This document shows positions 50,954 through 59,295 of a DNA stretch of 64,000 bases, in pieces; the stretch's first letter is position 1, and the number at the start of each line of letters is the position of its first letter. This DNA is from Tolumonas auensis DSM 9187 (GTDB taxonomy: Bacteria; Pseudomonadota; Gammaproteobacteria; Enterobacterales; Aeromonadaceae), in contig NC_012691.1 in NCBI RefSeq assembly GCF_000023065.1, positions 1,160,501 to 1,224,500 on the forward strand, given 5' to 3'. The notes under the pieces are model-generated. The model was not told where the DNA came from. It did not search any database and saw only the letters and a list, made by a program, of their open reading frames with translations. Made by a program: the position numbers and the translations under genes.

Positions 50954-52048
50954 TTAATCCAGCATATCGAGGGCGCGGACATGATCCTTCTGCCACCCGA
51001 TAGAAAGCTTGTCGCCAATTTTGATGGAAGGATCGAACTGGCTGACCGGCATTTTCACGATAAAGTCAGAACTGCCGCAGGTATGAATACAGAGGCGGAT
51101 GTGATCGCCTAAGTAGATAAATTCTTTTACCTGTCCCTGAACGATGTTGTCGCAGTTCTGACTAGCAGCCCCCAGCAGGATCCGTTCAGGACGAATTGAC
51201 AGCGTGGTCTGTTCTCCGCGTCCGGCGACATTGACACTCAGTGCTTTGATTTGTGAGCCGTCAGGCATCCGTACCAGACAGTGAGCGTTATCAATGCTTT
51301 CAACGACACCCTGCAGGCGGTTGTTTTCACCGATAAATTGCGCCACAAAGGCGTTTTTCGGCTCTTCGTACAAGGCTTTCGGGCTGTCAATCTGCTGAAT
51401 TTCGCCTTTGTGGAATACAGCAACGCGATCTGACATGGTCAGCGCTTCAGACTGGTCATGGGTTACATAAACGATGGTCAGGCCGAACTTCTCATGCAGA
51501 TGTTTGATTTCCATCTGCATATGCTCACGCAACTGTTTATCCAGTGCGCCCAGCGGTTCGTCCATCAATACCAGTTTCGGTTCAAAGACCAGTGCGCGGG
51601 CGAGGGCAACACGCTGTTGCTGACCACCGGAAAGCTGTGCCGGATAACGATGGCCAAAACTGTCCATCTTGATCATGGCCAGTGCTTCCTGCACTTTTTC
51701 CTGAATATCGGCTTTCGCCAGGCGACGGACAAACAGTGGGAACGCGACGTTCTCTGCCACTGTCATGTGCGGAAATAACGCGTAGTTCTGAAACACCATG
51801 CCAATATCGCGCTTATGCGGCGGCTGGTTGTTCAGTAATTTCCCGCCCAGTGTAATTTCACCGCTGGTGGCTGTTTCAAAGCCTGCCAGCATCATCAGGC
51901 TGGTGGTTTTTCCTGAACCACTTGGCCCTAATAAGGTCAGAAATTCACCCCGACGGATATTCAGATTGAGGTCTTTGACTATGAGTGTTTCGCCGTCATA
52001 GCTTTTTTGTACGTTGCGAAACTGAACAAATGGCGTTTGTTGTTTCAT
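50954..52048 (-). CDS. ABC transporter ATP-binding protein, polyamine type (PotA/PotG-like)
   Basis: ATPase of the importer, 364 residues. Walker A is LLGPSGSGKTTSLMMLAG, the Q-loop region is NYALFPHMTV, the signature is QLSGGQQQRVALARAL and Walker B is LVLMDEPLGALD. A C-terminal TOBE domain (about residues 285-355) is present. It is the first gene of the operon, and the 544-base gap upstream should contain its promoter. Confidence 0.93.
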   Translation of the reverse strand: MKQQTPFVQFRNVQKSYDGETLIVKDLNLNIRRGEFLTLLGPSGSGKTTSLMMLAGFETATSGEITLGGKLLNNQPPHKRDIGMVFQNYALFPHMTVAENVAFPLFVRRLAKADIQEKVQEALAMIKMDSFGHRYPAQLSGGQQQRVALARALVFEPKLVLMDEPLGALDKQLREHMQMEIKHLHEKFGLTIVYVTHDQSEALTMSDRVAVFHKGEIQQIDSPKALYEEPKNAFVAQFIGENNRLQGVVESIDNAHCLVRMPDGSQIKALSVNVAGRGEQTTLSIRPERILLGAASQNCDNIVQGQVKEFIYLGDHIRLCIHTCGSSDFIVKMPVSQFDPSIKIGDKLSIGWQKDHVRALDMLD

Positions 52049-52592
52049 AAGGTTCTCTTCTCACGTCGTCAGGTTAACGATGCTTCAGCAAGATGCGTGC
52101 TGAATATTTAAAAGAACGCTAACTTTTCGGCCGAGACACTAAGTGCCTATCAGTTCCGTTGATGTAGCCAGCAGTCTGGAAACCACTATAGGGGCGGGAT
52201 TTAGGTGTAAAAACCGTAATCTGTAAATGTTTACATTGAGAAAAATAGAACAAAACGGGAGTTGTATGATGCTTGTCAGATGCAGGGAAATATGGGAAAA
52301 AGGAGGATTTTTCAGTAGGGATTCTGAGGCTTGTTTGGTGCTGTTTTATGCCATTACGGGTCATTATACTTTTTTCGCCCCGAAAGGTAGCCCCACAATG
52401 GGATCTGTGTGGCAATTTGGTGCTGCAGGTATTCAGGGCAGGTTTTTCTGTTTAAGTTGGTGCAATGGCAATTGCGCGTCAGTCTTCACTGATCTGCTCT
52501 ATGCTTAAAAGCGTATATGTAAAAATCTTGCTCGATCAGTGTGTTAATCAATGTCAGCGCCATATTTTGCTGGCTTAAAGCGGGGATGAGAG
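52049..52592. other. 544-base gap upstream of the polyamine operon and ybgA-like gene
   Basis: No convincing gene. It holds TGTAAA-TG-TTTACA (52222-52235), an inverted repeat 174 bases upstream of the ATPase gene that could be a regulator site, and a weak hairpin CCACA/TGTGG near 52394-52412. Open frames in both directions (for example 52227-52508 plus) have no Shine-Dalgarno and no family resemblance. Confidence 0.5.
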
Positions 52593-53546
52593 ATGACACA
52601 ATTTAATACACAGCAGATCCAGGTTGGCATCAGTGCCTGTTTGCTGGGACAGCAGGTCCGTTTTGATGGCGGCCATAAACGTTCAGAGTTCGTCGAAAAA
52701 GAGTTATCCCGTTATTTTTCCTTTATATCAGTATGCCCTGAACTAGCGATTGGGCTTGGCGTTCCGCGCAAGGCGATCCGGCTGGTAAAACGGGATGATG
52801 CTATCCATGTTGAAGCCTCCGATGGCAGTTTTGATGTCACTGAAAAGTTAATGGAATATTCCCATAAAAAAACGGCAGAATTTGACTATCTGGCTGGCTA
52901 TATCGTTTGTGCCAAATCACCCAGTTGCGGCATGGAACGGGTCAAGGTTTATTCGCCACAAGGTGCGGTGAAAGAGGGGATCGGTGTCTATACCCGGATA
53001 CTGATGGCGCAAAATCCGCTGTTACCGGTAGAAGAAGATGGTCGTCTGTGTGATCCGGTTCTGCGGGAAAATTTTGTCACCCGCGTATTTGCTTATCATG
53101 ACTGGCTGAGCTTAAAAGCCAGTGGTATCACCCGGGGCAAATTAATCGCCTTTCATTCCCGCTATAAATATCTGCTGTTTGCTCATCAGCCATCCGCTTA
53201 TAAAGCACTGGGTAAACTGCTGGGCGATGCGGTTGAGGTGCCACTGGAACAACTCTCTTCACGTTATATTTCCGGTCTGATGCAGGGATTACAGCAGCGC
53301 GTCAGCCGTAAAAATCACACGAACGTACTGCAGCATTTGCAGGGGTATTTCAAGAAACAGCTGACGCCGTCTCAAAAAGCGGAATTACAGAATACGATTG
53401 ATAAATACCGGCGCGGCGTAGTGCCGCTGATGTCACCGATGACGCTGCTTCAGCACTATTTACGGGAATATCCGAATCCTTATTTAGCATCGCAGGTTTA
53501 TCTCAATCCTCATCCGGAGGATCTGGCGCTGCGTTACAGCTTATAA
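52593..53546 (+). CDS. YbgA-like protein: TudS-type DUF523 domain plus DUF1722
   Basis: A 317-residue two-domain protein. The N-terminal DUF523 half (about residues 10-155) has the conserved C16 (ISACLLG), C48-P-E (ISVCPE) and C112 (AKSPSCGM). These match the three Cys that hold a 4Fe-4S cluster in thiouracil desulfidase TudS. The C-terminal DUF1722 half (about 185-310) is the YbgA domain of unknown function. It is 10 bases before phrB, the same pairing as ybgA-phrB in E. coli. Desulfuration of a thio-nucleobase is an inference from the domain. Confidence 0.88.
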   Translation: MTQFNTQQIQVGISACLLGQQVRFDGGHKRSEFVEKELSRYFSFISVCPELAIGLGVPRKAIRLVKRDDAIHVEASDGSFDVTEKLMEYSHKKTAEFDYLAGYIVCAKSPSCGMERVKVYSPQGAVKEGIGVYTRILMAQNPLLPVEEDGRLCDPVLRENFVTRVFAYHDWLSLKASGITRGKLIAFHSRYKYLLFAHQPSAYKALGKLLGDAVEVPLEQLSSRYISGLMQGLQQRVSRKNHTNVLQHLQGYFKKQLTPSQKAELQNTIDKYRRGVVPLMSPMTLLQHYLREYPNPYLASQVYLNPHPEDLALRYSL

Positions 53547-53556
53547 GGAGAGAAGC

Positions 53557-54954
53557 ATGACATCATTAGTCTGGTTCCGGGACGATCTGCGCGTGCATGA
53601 CCATCCGGCATTATATGCGGCCAGTTTGCATCCGGAGCCGTTACAGGCCATTTATTTTGTAACACCGGAACAATGGAAAAAACAGGATCTGGCGCCCGTC
53701 AGAGCTGATTTGATTGCCCGCCAGCTCAACCAGCTAGGTGAAGCTCTCGCAGCCTTGGGGATCCCGTTCAGCGTGCTCACAGTAGCTGATTATCAGCAAA
53801 TTCCGGCGCGATTAGCCAGCTACTGCCAGCAGCATGAAGTTTCACAGTTATTCGTCAATCGTGATATTGGTATTTATGAGCTGGCCCGGGATCTTTCGGT
53901 GCAGCAGCAGTGTGATGCTACCGGGATCCGTGTGCAGTGGTTCGATGCCCGCTGTGTGTTTGCGCCGGGCTCAGTACTGACCGGCAGCAAAGAGATGTTC
54001 AAAGTCTTCACACCTTTCAGTAAAGCCTGGCTGAAAAAACTGGCGGCGGAAGGTTATCAGGTCTGGCCAAAACCCTCGGCAAGGGGTGGGATCTTAAGCT
54101 GGTCATCAGTCAGTATCGATTATCCCCGTGTAGACAGCTCCGACTGGCCGGTCGGCGAAGCAGCTGTTTTACAACAGTTGCAGGATTTTTGTGCAGAGAA
54201 ATTGCGCCAATATGATGAACAACGAGATTTTCCTGCCTGTCCCGGCACCAGCCGGATATCACCTTATCTGACACTGGGCATCATTTCGGTGCGTCAATGT
54301 CTGGCGGCAATCGAAGCAGCATTAGGGCAACTGCCTTTTGAGCGGGGAGCTCCCGGGTTTGTCTGGTTAAATGAACTGATTTGGCGCGAATTTTATCAAC
54401 ATCTGTTGGTGGCGTTTCCTCATGTCTCGAAACATAAGGCGTTTAAACCAGAAACGGACCACATTCGCTGGTTGTGGGATGACGCCCGTTTCACTGCCTG
54501 GTGTGAAGGTAAAACCGGATATCCTATTGTTGATGCAGCCATGCGGTGCCTGAATCAGACAGGATGGATGCATAACCGCCTGAGAATGATAGTTGCATCA
54601 TTCCTGACCAAAGATCTGCATATTGACTGGCGGCTCGGTGAGCGTTATTTCATGCAGCACCTGATTGATGGTGAACTGGCAGCAAATAACGGTGGCTGGC
54701 AATGGGCGGCGAGTACCGGCGCTGATGCGGCACCTTATTTCCGGATATTTAATCCTACGACACAGGGGCAACGGTTTGACGAACAGGGCCAGTTTATTAA
54801 ACAGTGGTTACCTGAACTTGAACTGGTGCCGGCGAAATATATTCACACACCACATGACTGGCTGAAAGTTTTTGATCCGCAGGATTCATATCCGGCACCG
54901 ATAGTCGATCACAGCGAATCACGAACTATTGCTTTGGCACTGTTTCAGCGATAA
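53557..54954 (+). CDS. phrB: Deoxyribodipyrimidine photolyase PhrB
   Basis: Blue-light flavoenzyme that reverses cyclobutane pyrimidine dimers. It is 465 residues. The N-terminal antenna-binding domain starts SLVWFRDDLRVHDHPAL. The FAD-binding helical domain includes RISPYLTLGIISVRQC, WLNELIWREFYQHLL, DAAMRCLNQTGWMHNRLRMI and DGELAANNGGWQWAASTGAD, with the Trp residues of the electron-transfer chain. It is the CPD class I type, 10 bases after the YbgA-like gene. Confidence 0.97.
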   Translation: MTSLVWFRDDLRVHDHPALYAASLHPEPLQAIYFVTPEQWKKQDLAPVRADLIARQLNQLGEALAALGIPFSVLTVADYQQIPARLASYCQQHEVSQLFVNRDIGIYELARDLSVQQQCDATGIRVQWFDARCVFAPGSVLTGSKEMFKVFTPFSKAWLKKLAAEGYQVWPKPSARGGILSWSSVSIDYPRVDSSDWPVGEAAVLQQLQDFCAEKLRQYDEQRDFPACPGTSRISPYLTLGIISVRQCLAAIEAALGQLPFERGAPGFVWLNELIWREFYQHLLVAFPHVSKHKAFKPETDHIRWLWDDARFTAWCEGKTGYPIVDAAMRCLNQTGWMHNRLRMIVASFLTKDLHIDWRLGERYFMQHLIDGELAANNGGWQWAASTGADAAPYFRIFNPTTQGQRFDEQGQFIKQWLPELELVPAKYIHTPHDWLKVFDPQDSYPAPIVDHSESRTIALALFQR

Positions 54955-54966
54955 GGAACAGAACAG

Positions 54967-54999
54967 ACGCTTGTACAGCACAGATGTGCAGGCGTTTTT
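54967..54999 (+). terminator. Terminator of ybgA-phrB
   Basis: ACGCTTG (54967-54973) pairs with CAGGCGT (54989-54995), followed by TTTTT. Confidence 0.75.
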
Positions 55000-55057
55000 A
55001 TAAATAAGGAAATTAATCAGGCTGAAAATGATTTTCTAAGGATTTCTTTGCTATGAA

Positions 55058-55077
55058 CTTTACCCGAACAGGTAAAG
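55058..55077 (-). terminator. Hairpin after the tRNA-Asn cluster
   Basis: CTTTACC (55058-55064) and GGTAAAG (55071-55077). It lies just 3' of the last tRNA on the minus strand but lacks a long U-run, so its terminator role is uncertain. Confidence 0.45.
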
Positions 55078-55081
55078 AAGA

Positions 55082-55157
55082 TGGCTCCCTCGACTGGACT
55101 TGAACCAGTGACATACGGATTAACAGTCCGCCGTTCTACCGACTGAACTACGAGGGA
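55082..55157 (-). tRNA. tRNA-Asn (GTT)
   Basis: 76 bases with encoded CCA. The acceptor stem is TCCCTCG/CGAGGGA, the anticodon loop CTGTTAA gives GTT, and the T-loop is TTCAAGT. Very close to E. coli tRNA-Asn. T-loop has A where copies 3 and 4 have G. Confidence 0.97.
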
Positions 55158-55161
55158 ATCG

Positions 55162-55237
55162 TGGCTCCTCCTGCTGGACTTGAACCAGCGACATACGGAT
55201 TAACAGTCCGCCGTTCTACCGACTGAACTAAGGAGGA
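55162..55237 (-). tRNA. tRNA-Asn (GTT), variant acceptor and T-stem
   Basis: 76 bases with CCA and the same D-arm and anticodon arm as its neighbours. The acceptor stem is TCCTCCT/AGGAGGA instead of TCCCTCG/CGAGGGA, and the outer T-stem pair is G-C instead of A-T. All changes are compensated, so it should fold and act normally. Confidence 0.97.
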
Positions 55238-55252
55238 ATTACTGTCTGATGT

Positions 55253-55328
55253 TGGCTCCCTCGACTGGACTCGAACCAGTGACATACGGATTAACAGTCC
55301 GCCGTTCTACCGACTGAACTACGAGGGA
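55253..55328 (-). tRNA. tRNA-Asn (GTT)
   Basis: 76 bases with CCA, acceptor TCCCTCG/CGAGGGA, anticodon GTT, T-loop TTCGAGT. First gene of the three-copy cluster on the minus strand. Confidence 0.97.
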
Positions 55329-55775
55329 ATCGTCACATCAGGACGGGGCGCATGTTACTGATTGGTATGGTCACTGTCAACCAAGGAAACAGGAAAAAAC
55401 GGCAGTTCTGGTTCGATTGCTGAATTGATGAACAGTTTCAAACAGGTGTATTTTTATCAACAGCAAGCCAACACCAGTAGTGGCAAGGGCTCGCGTCGTT
55501 TACCCACAGAATCTGTGGATAACCCTGTGAGTTGTTTTCTTATATCCTGTGCTAAGCCGCGTGGCTCAAGGCGTACAAAAAACAAGCGTAAATTTATTGC
55601 AAAATTAAAATGTAATTAAATCAATGCATTAGTTTTTAAGGGGAAGGGGAGAGATAAGGGGCTATAAATAAAGTCTGAACAAAAATACAGCATTAAAAAA
55701 TGTGCATTATTTTGGCGCACAGTAGGAAAAAACCGTGGATAAGTGGAAGTTTGCGAAAGGATGTACTAAGAAATC
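55329..55775. other. Spacer between tRNA-Asn genes with DnaA-box-like sites
   Basis: No supported gene. A consensus DnaA box TTATCCACA reads on the minus strand at 55522-55514, inside a 15-base palindrome CCACAGAATCTGTGG (55504-55518). A one-off box TTATCCACG reads at 55742-55734. The DNA between them is A+T rich. The open frame at 55362-55619 resembles no family. Confidence 0.4.
55352..55380 (-). promoter_or_regulatory. Promoter of the three-gene tRNA-Asn cluster
   Basis: On the minus strand TTGACA (55380-55375), a 17-base spacer and TAACAT (55357-55352). The following GCGCCCCG is a G+C-rich discriminator, typical of stringently controlled stable-RNA promoters. Confidence 0.75.
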
Positions 55776-55851
55776 TGGCTCCCTCGACTGGACTCGAACC
55801 AGTGACATACGGATTAACAGTCCGCCGTTCTACCGACTGAACTACGAGGGA
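55776..55851 (-). tRNA. tRNA-Asn (GTT)
   Basis: 76 bases with CCA and the same sequence as the copy at 55253-55328. It stands 450 bases upstream of the cluster with its own promoter. Confidence 0.97.
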
Positions 55852-55862
55852 ATGGGCGAGCG

Positions 55863-55891
55863 ATACTACTCAGATGGGGTGGGCTGGTCAA
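55863..55891 (-). promoter_or_regulatory. Promoter of the solitary tRNA-Asn gene
   Basis: On the minus strand TTGACC (55891-55886), 17-base spacer, TAGTAT (55868-55863), then a G+C-rich discriminator CGCTCGCCC just before the tRNA. Confidence 0.75.
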
Positions 55892-56051
55892 GACATAAAT
55901 CCGACGCAGATCTCGTTTGATGAAAAAATAGTCTCTGTGGTGACAATATACTCAATACTGCGGGTTAACCGACTTTCGCCGGATGACGAAATAGTGCTAC
56001 AGCACGGGCTAACATATATTATGAGCCCATGATTTATGGTGTGGTAAAGAT

Positions 56052-58061
56052 ATGAGTAAAACCTTTAAGCTGGAAAGTCAGTTCCAGCCAGCGGGCGATC
56101 AGCCCGAGGCTATTGCCCGGTTACTGGATGGGATTGATGCTGGTCTGGCTCATCAAACATTGTTAGGGGTGACGGGTTCAGGAAAAACCTTCACCATGGC
56201 TAATGTGATCGCGAAACTGAATCGCCCCACCATGATCCTGGCACCCAATAAGACCCTGGCCGCACAGCTTTATGGTGAAATGCGCGAATTCTTCCCGGAA
56301 AACGCAGTCGAATATTTTGTTTCTTATTACGACTACTACCAGCCGGAAGCTTATGTTCCCACAACAGATACCTTTATAGAGAAAGACGCTGCGATCAATG
56401 AACACATTGAGCAGATGCGTTTGTCTGCCACTAAAGCCTTACTGGAACGACGTGATGTGGTGATCGTTGCTTCGGTCTCCGCTATCTATGGTCTGGGCGA
56501 TCCGCAGGCTTATCTCAGTATGATGCTGCATCTGCGGCAAGGCGATATTATTAATCAGCGCGATATTCTGCGTCGTCTGGCTGAACTGCAATATACCCGG
56601 AATGATGCTGTATTCCAGCGCGCCACATTCCGTGTGCGGGGTGAGGTGATTGATATCTTCCCGGCTGAATCAGACAAACTGGCATTACGGGTCGAGTTGT
56701 TTGATGAAGAAATTGAACGGTTGAGTTTGTTTGATCCGCTGACCGGTGCCGTGGAAAAAGTAATCCCCCGATTTACAGTATTTCCGAAAAGTCACTATGT
56801 AACGCCCCGGGACACTATTCTTCAGGCCATAGATACCATTAAGGTGGAACTGGCTGAACGGCGTGAACAGCTGTTAAGTGCGAATAAGCTACTGGAAGAA
56901 CAGCGGCTGACGCAGCGGACATTGTTTGATATTGAGATGATGCAGGAGCTGGGATACTGCTCGGGCATTGAAAACTATTCCCGTTATCTGTCGGGGCGGG
57001 CTACCGGCGAACCACCACCAACCTTATTTGACTATCTGCCGGCAGATGGCTTGCTGATTATCGATGAATCTCACGTGACGGTGCCGCAAATCGGTGGCAT
57101 GTATAAAGGTGATCGTTCCCGCAAAGAGACACTGGTGGAATATGGTTTCCGCTTGCCATCGGCACTGGATAACCGTCCGCTGAAGTTCGACGAGTTTGAA
57201 GCTCTGATGCCGCAAACCATTTTTGTCTCGGCAACACCGGCGGCCTATGAATTGGAAAAATCAGGCGGAGATGTTGTACAGCAAGTGGTTCGGCCAACCG
57301 GATTGCTGGATCCGGAAATTGAAGTTCGTCCGGTCACGACCCAGGTGGATGATCTGTTGTCAGAAATCCGGCTGCGGGTGAAGCTGAATGAGCGCGTGCT
57401 GGTTACGACATTGACCAAGCGCATGTCTGAAGATCTGACTGAATATCTGCATGAGCATGGTGTCAGGGTGCGTTATCTGCATTCTGATATCGATACCGTT
57501 GAACGTATGGAGATCATCCGTGATCTGCGTCTGGGCGAGTTTGACGTCCTGGTGGGTATCAACCTCCTGCGCGAAGGTCTGGATATGCCTGAGGTGTCGC
57601 TGGTAGCGATTCTGGATGCGGATAAAGAGGGCTTCCTGCGTTCGACCCGTTCTCTGATTCAGACGATTGGTCGTGCCGCCCGTAACCTGAATGGTAAAGC
57701 GATCCTGTATGGTGATCGCATCACGAATTCCATGAAAACAGCGATCGATGAAACCCATCGTCGCCGTGCAGTGCAGCAGGCATTTAACCTCGAGCACGGT
57801 ATTACACCGAAAGGGTTAAATAAAAAGGTCGTGGATGTCATGCAGCTCGGCGGCGTGAGCAGTAAAACGCAGGGGAAAAACGCCAAAAAAGTGGCCGAAC
57901 CCGGCGCACATTATCAGTGGCTGCATCCGAAAGAGCTGGCAAAAGAGATCAAGCGTTTGGAAAATCAGATGTTTGAACATGCGCGGAATCTGGAATTTGA
58001 GCAGGCGGCAACCTTGCGTGATCAGATCCATGAACTGCAGCAACAATTGACGATGGGCTAA
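56052..58061 (+). CDS. uvrB: Excinuclease ABC subunit B (UvrB)
   Basis: Damage-verifying helicase-like subunit of nucleotide excision repair. It is 669 residues (673 in E. coli). Walker A is GVTGSGKT, the beta-hairpin that clamps DNA is [12 protein letters not shown], and DESHVT is the DEAD-type motif. The UVR domain that contacts UvrC is at the C-terminus ([20 protein letters not shown]). No clear SOS box CTGT-N8-ACAG was found upstream. The leader has GTGCT/AGCAC (55994-56005) and GGGCT/AGCCC (56006-56028) hairpins. The second of these encloses a TATATT that may be the -10. Confidence 0.98.
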   Translation: MSKTFKLESQFQPAGDQPEAIARLLDGIDAGLAHQTLLGVTGSGKTFTMANVIAKLNRPTMILAPNKTLAAQLYGEMREFFPENAVEYFVSYYDYYQPEAYVPTTDTFIEKDAAINEHIEQMRLSATKALLERRDVVIVASVSAIYGLGDPQAYLSMMLHLRQGDIINQRDILRRLAELQYTRNDAVFQRATFRVRGEVIDIFPAESDKLALRVELFDEEIERLSLFDPLTGAVEKVIPRFTVFPKSHYVTPRDTILQAIDTIKVELAERREQLLSANKLLEEQRLTQRTLFDIEMMQELGYCSGIENYSRYLSGRATGEPPPTLFDYLPADGLLIIDESHVTVPQIGGMYKGDRSRKETLVEYGFRLPSALDNRPLKFDEFEALMPQTIFVSATPAAYELEKSGGDVVQQVVRPTGLLDPEIEVRPVTTQVDDLLSEIRLRVKLNERVLVTTLTKRMSEDLTEYLHEHGVRVRYLHSDIDTVERMEIIRDLRLGEFDVLVGINLLREGLDMPEVSLVAILDADKEGFLRSTRSLIQTIGRAARNLNGKAILYGDRITNSMKTAIDETHRRRAVQQAFNLEHGITPKGLNKKVVDVMQLGGVSSKTQGKNAKKVAEPGAHYQWLHPKELAKEIKRLENQMFEHARNLEFEQAATLRDQIHELQQQLTMG

Positions 58062-58097
58062 CGGAAACCACCGCAGCAATGCGGTGGTGACGTCAGA

Positions 58098-58748
58098 TCA
58101 GGCGCGGCTGAGGAATTCGTGACGTGTAGCAGCGCTGCTTTTGAATACACCACCCAGAGCGGTGGTGGTGGTTTGACTTGATGCATCCATAACCCCCCGC
58201 GATTTAACGCAGTAGTGGGTTGCGGTCACGGTAATAGCGACATTATCGGTACCTAACAGGACCTGCAACGCAACCAGGATCTGTTGTGTCAGCCGTTCCT
58301 GCACCTGAGGGCGTTTCGCGAAGAAGTTTACAATCCGGTTGATTTTGGATAATCCGATAATTTTATCTTTCGGAATATAAGCCACCGTCGCTTTTCCATC
58401 GATAGTAACGAAATGGTGTTCGCAGGTACTGGTTAAACCAATATCCTGCACTTTTATCATCTCATCAGTACCCATCTTGTTTTCAATCAGGGTAATTTTC
58501 GGGAATGAACCGTAATCAAGTCCGGAAAATATCTCATCCACATACATCTTGGCGATCCGATGCGGTGTTTCTGCAAGGCTGTCGTCAGCCAGGTCAAGAC
58601 CAAGCAGTGTCATAATTGATGTCATATGCTGCTCAATCTGCTGTTTCTTTTCTTGGGCAGAAAGGGATGAATGCTGCATCGGCGTTTCCAGGCCTTTTGC
58701 TTCCAGAGCAGAACGAACAATTACGGCTTCTTTGCTTAGGTGAGTCAT
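58098..58748 (-). CDS. folE: GTP cyclohydrolase I FolE
   Basis: First enzyme of folate (and queuosine/biopterin) synthesis, converting GTP to dihydroneopterin triphosphate. It is 216 residues. Zinc ligands are in [13 protein letters not shown] and [11 protein letters not shown], so it is the zinc-dependent type IA enzyme. [19 protein letters not shown] is the other signature. It is monocistronic, convergent with uvrB. ATTATA at 58820-58825 gives a minus-strand TATAAT -10 upstream. Confidence 0.97.
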   Translation of the reverse strand: MTHLSKEAVIVRSALEAKGLETPMQHSSLSAQEKKQQIEQHMTSIMTLLGLDLADDSLAETPHRIAKMYVDEIFSGLDYGSFPKITLIENKMGTDEMIKVQDIGLTSTCEHHFVTIDGKATVAYIPKDKIIGLSKINRIVNFFAKRPQVQERLTQQILVALQVLLGTDNVAITVTATHYCVKSRGVMDASSQTTTTALGGVFKSSAATRHEFLSRA

Positions 58749-59023
58749 TATTTCTTTATCTCCTGCGTCGGATAACTACAGGTTATCTTTTCCGACGCAT
58801 AGTTGCGACTATTGAGTTTATTATACACATCCAACAGGCGTTGGGCTTCAGGGACACTGGTAAACGCAAAGTTAACTGTACGCGCTGCATTCACGGACAG
58901 ATTGCTTCATCAGGAAAAATTTTTAGCCCAGGCTAAATGTTTATGAGGATATTTATCCTATAATTAAAATATATTTTTGAAGTCGGCTGTTTTTCGCAAA
59001 AATGCAATTCTGGTATGGATTCA

Positions 59024-59055
59024 TTTGCAAATTGCAAATACACGCAATTTGCAAA
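59024..59055. promoter_or_regulatory. 12-bp perfect inverted repeat upstream of the small RNA candidate
   Basis: TTTGCAAATTGC (59024-59035) and GCAATTTGCAAA (59044-59055) separated by 8 bases. Each arm itself holds TTTGCAAA-like half-sites. It ends 18 bases before the extended -10 at 59073, so it is placed to bind an activator or repressor. Confidence 0.55.
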
Positions 59056-59072
59056 GTGTTTTAAGTTTGTTG

Positions 59073-59081
59073 TGTTATACT
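59073..59081 (+). promoter_or_regulatory. Extended -10 promoter of the small RNA candidate
   Basis: TGT-TATACT is a TG-extended -10 element. No -35 at the usual distance is convincing. A second -10, TATAAT (59205-59210), lies further down and could give a shorter transcript. Confidence 0.5.
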
Positions 59082-59087
59082 AGGTGG

Positions 59088-59290
59088 CAGCAAAGAAGAC
59101 TCTAAAGAGACTGTTTTATAAGCGAAAACTTATAAAAGCGTTTAAGTTATATCTTTACAAAGTTTTTTTACACGTAAATGAAAAGTTGGCACAACTTTTT
59201 CATATATAATAGCGTAAACCAGTTTTATCCCGTGCTCTCTTCAGCAAAAGCTGAAGTTCGGTCAACTACTTTGTAGTTGACCTTTTTTTT
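59088..59290 (+). ncRNA. Candidate small RNA, unknown family
   Basis: About 200 nt from a TG-extended -10 to a perfect terminator. Hairpins read in order: CTCT/AGAG near 59099-59110, TTTTATAAG (59114-59122) with CTTATAAAA (59129-59137), CTTCAGC (59239-59245) with GCTGAAG (59250-59256), then the terminator stem. No gene lies downstream on the plus strand for 1.7 kb, and sbcB is on the other strand, so it is not a leader. The one small open frame (59178-59276, 32 codons) has no Shine-Dalgarno and ends inside the terminator. It does not look like Spot 42, GcvB, 6S or tmRNA as I remember them. Confidence 0.5.
59260..59290 (+). terminator. Strong plus-strand terminator
   Basis: GGTCAACTAC (59260-59269), loop TTT, GTAGTTGACC (59273-59282) and eight T residues. 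The minus strand has no U-run, so it serves a plus-strand transcript. Confidence 0.92.
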
Positions 59291-59295
59291 GCCTG

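Noticed and set aside
52227..52508. 93-codon open frame in the gap before the YbgA-like gene
   Set aside because: No Shine-Dalgarno, unusual composition and no recognisable motif.
55362..55619. 85-codon open frame between tRNA genes
   Set aside because: It overlaps the tRNA promoter and DnaA-like sites and shows no family resemblance.
55920..56051. SOS box before uvrB
   Set aside because: A CTGT half-site near 55935 has no matching ACAG at the right spacing, so LexA control is not supported from sequence.
59178..59276. 32-codon frame in the small RNA candidate
   Set aside because: No ribosome site and it ends inside the terminator stem; a regulatory RNA is simpler.
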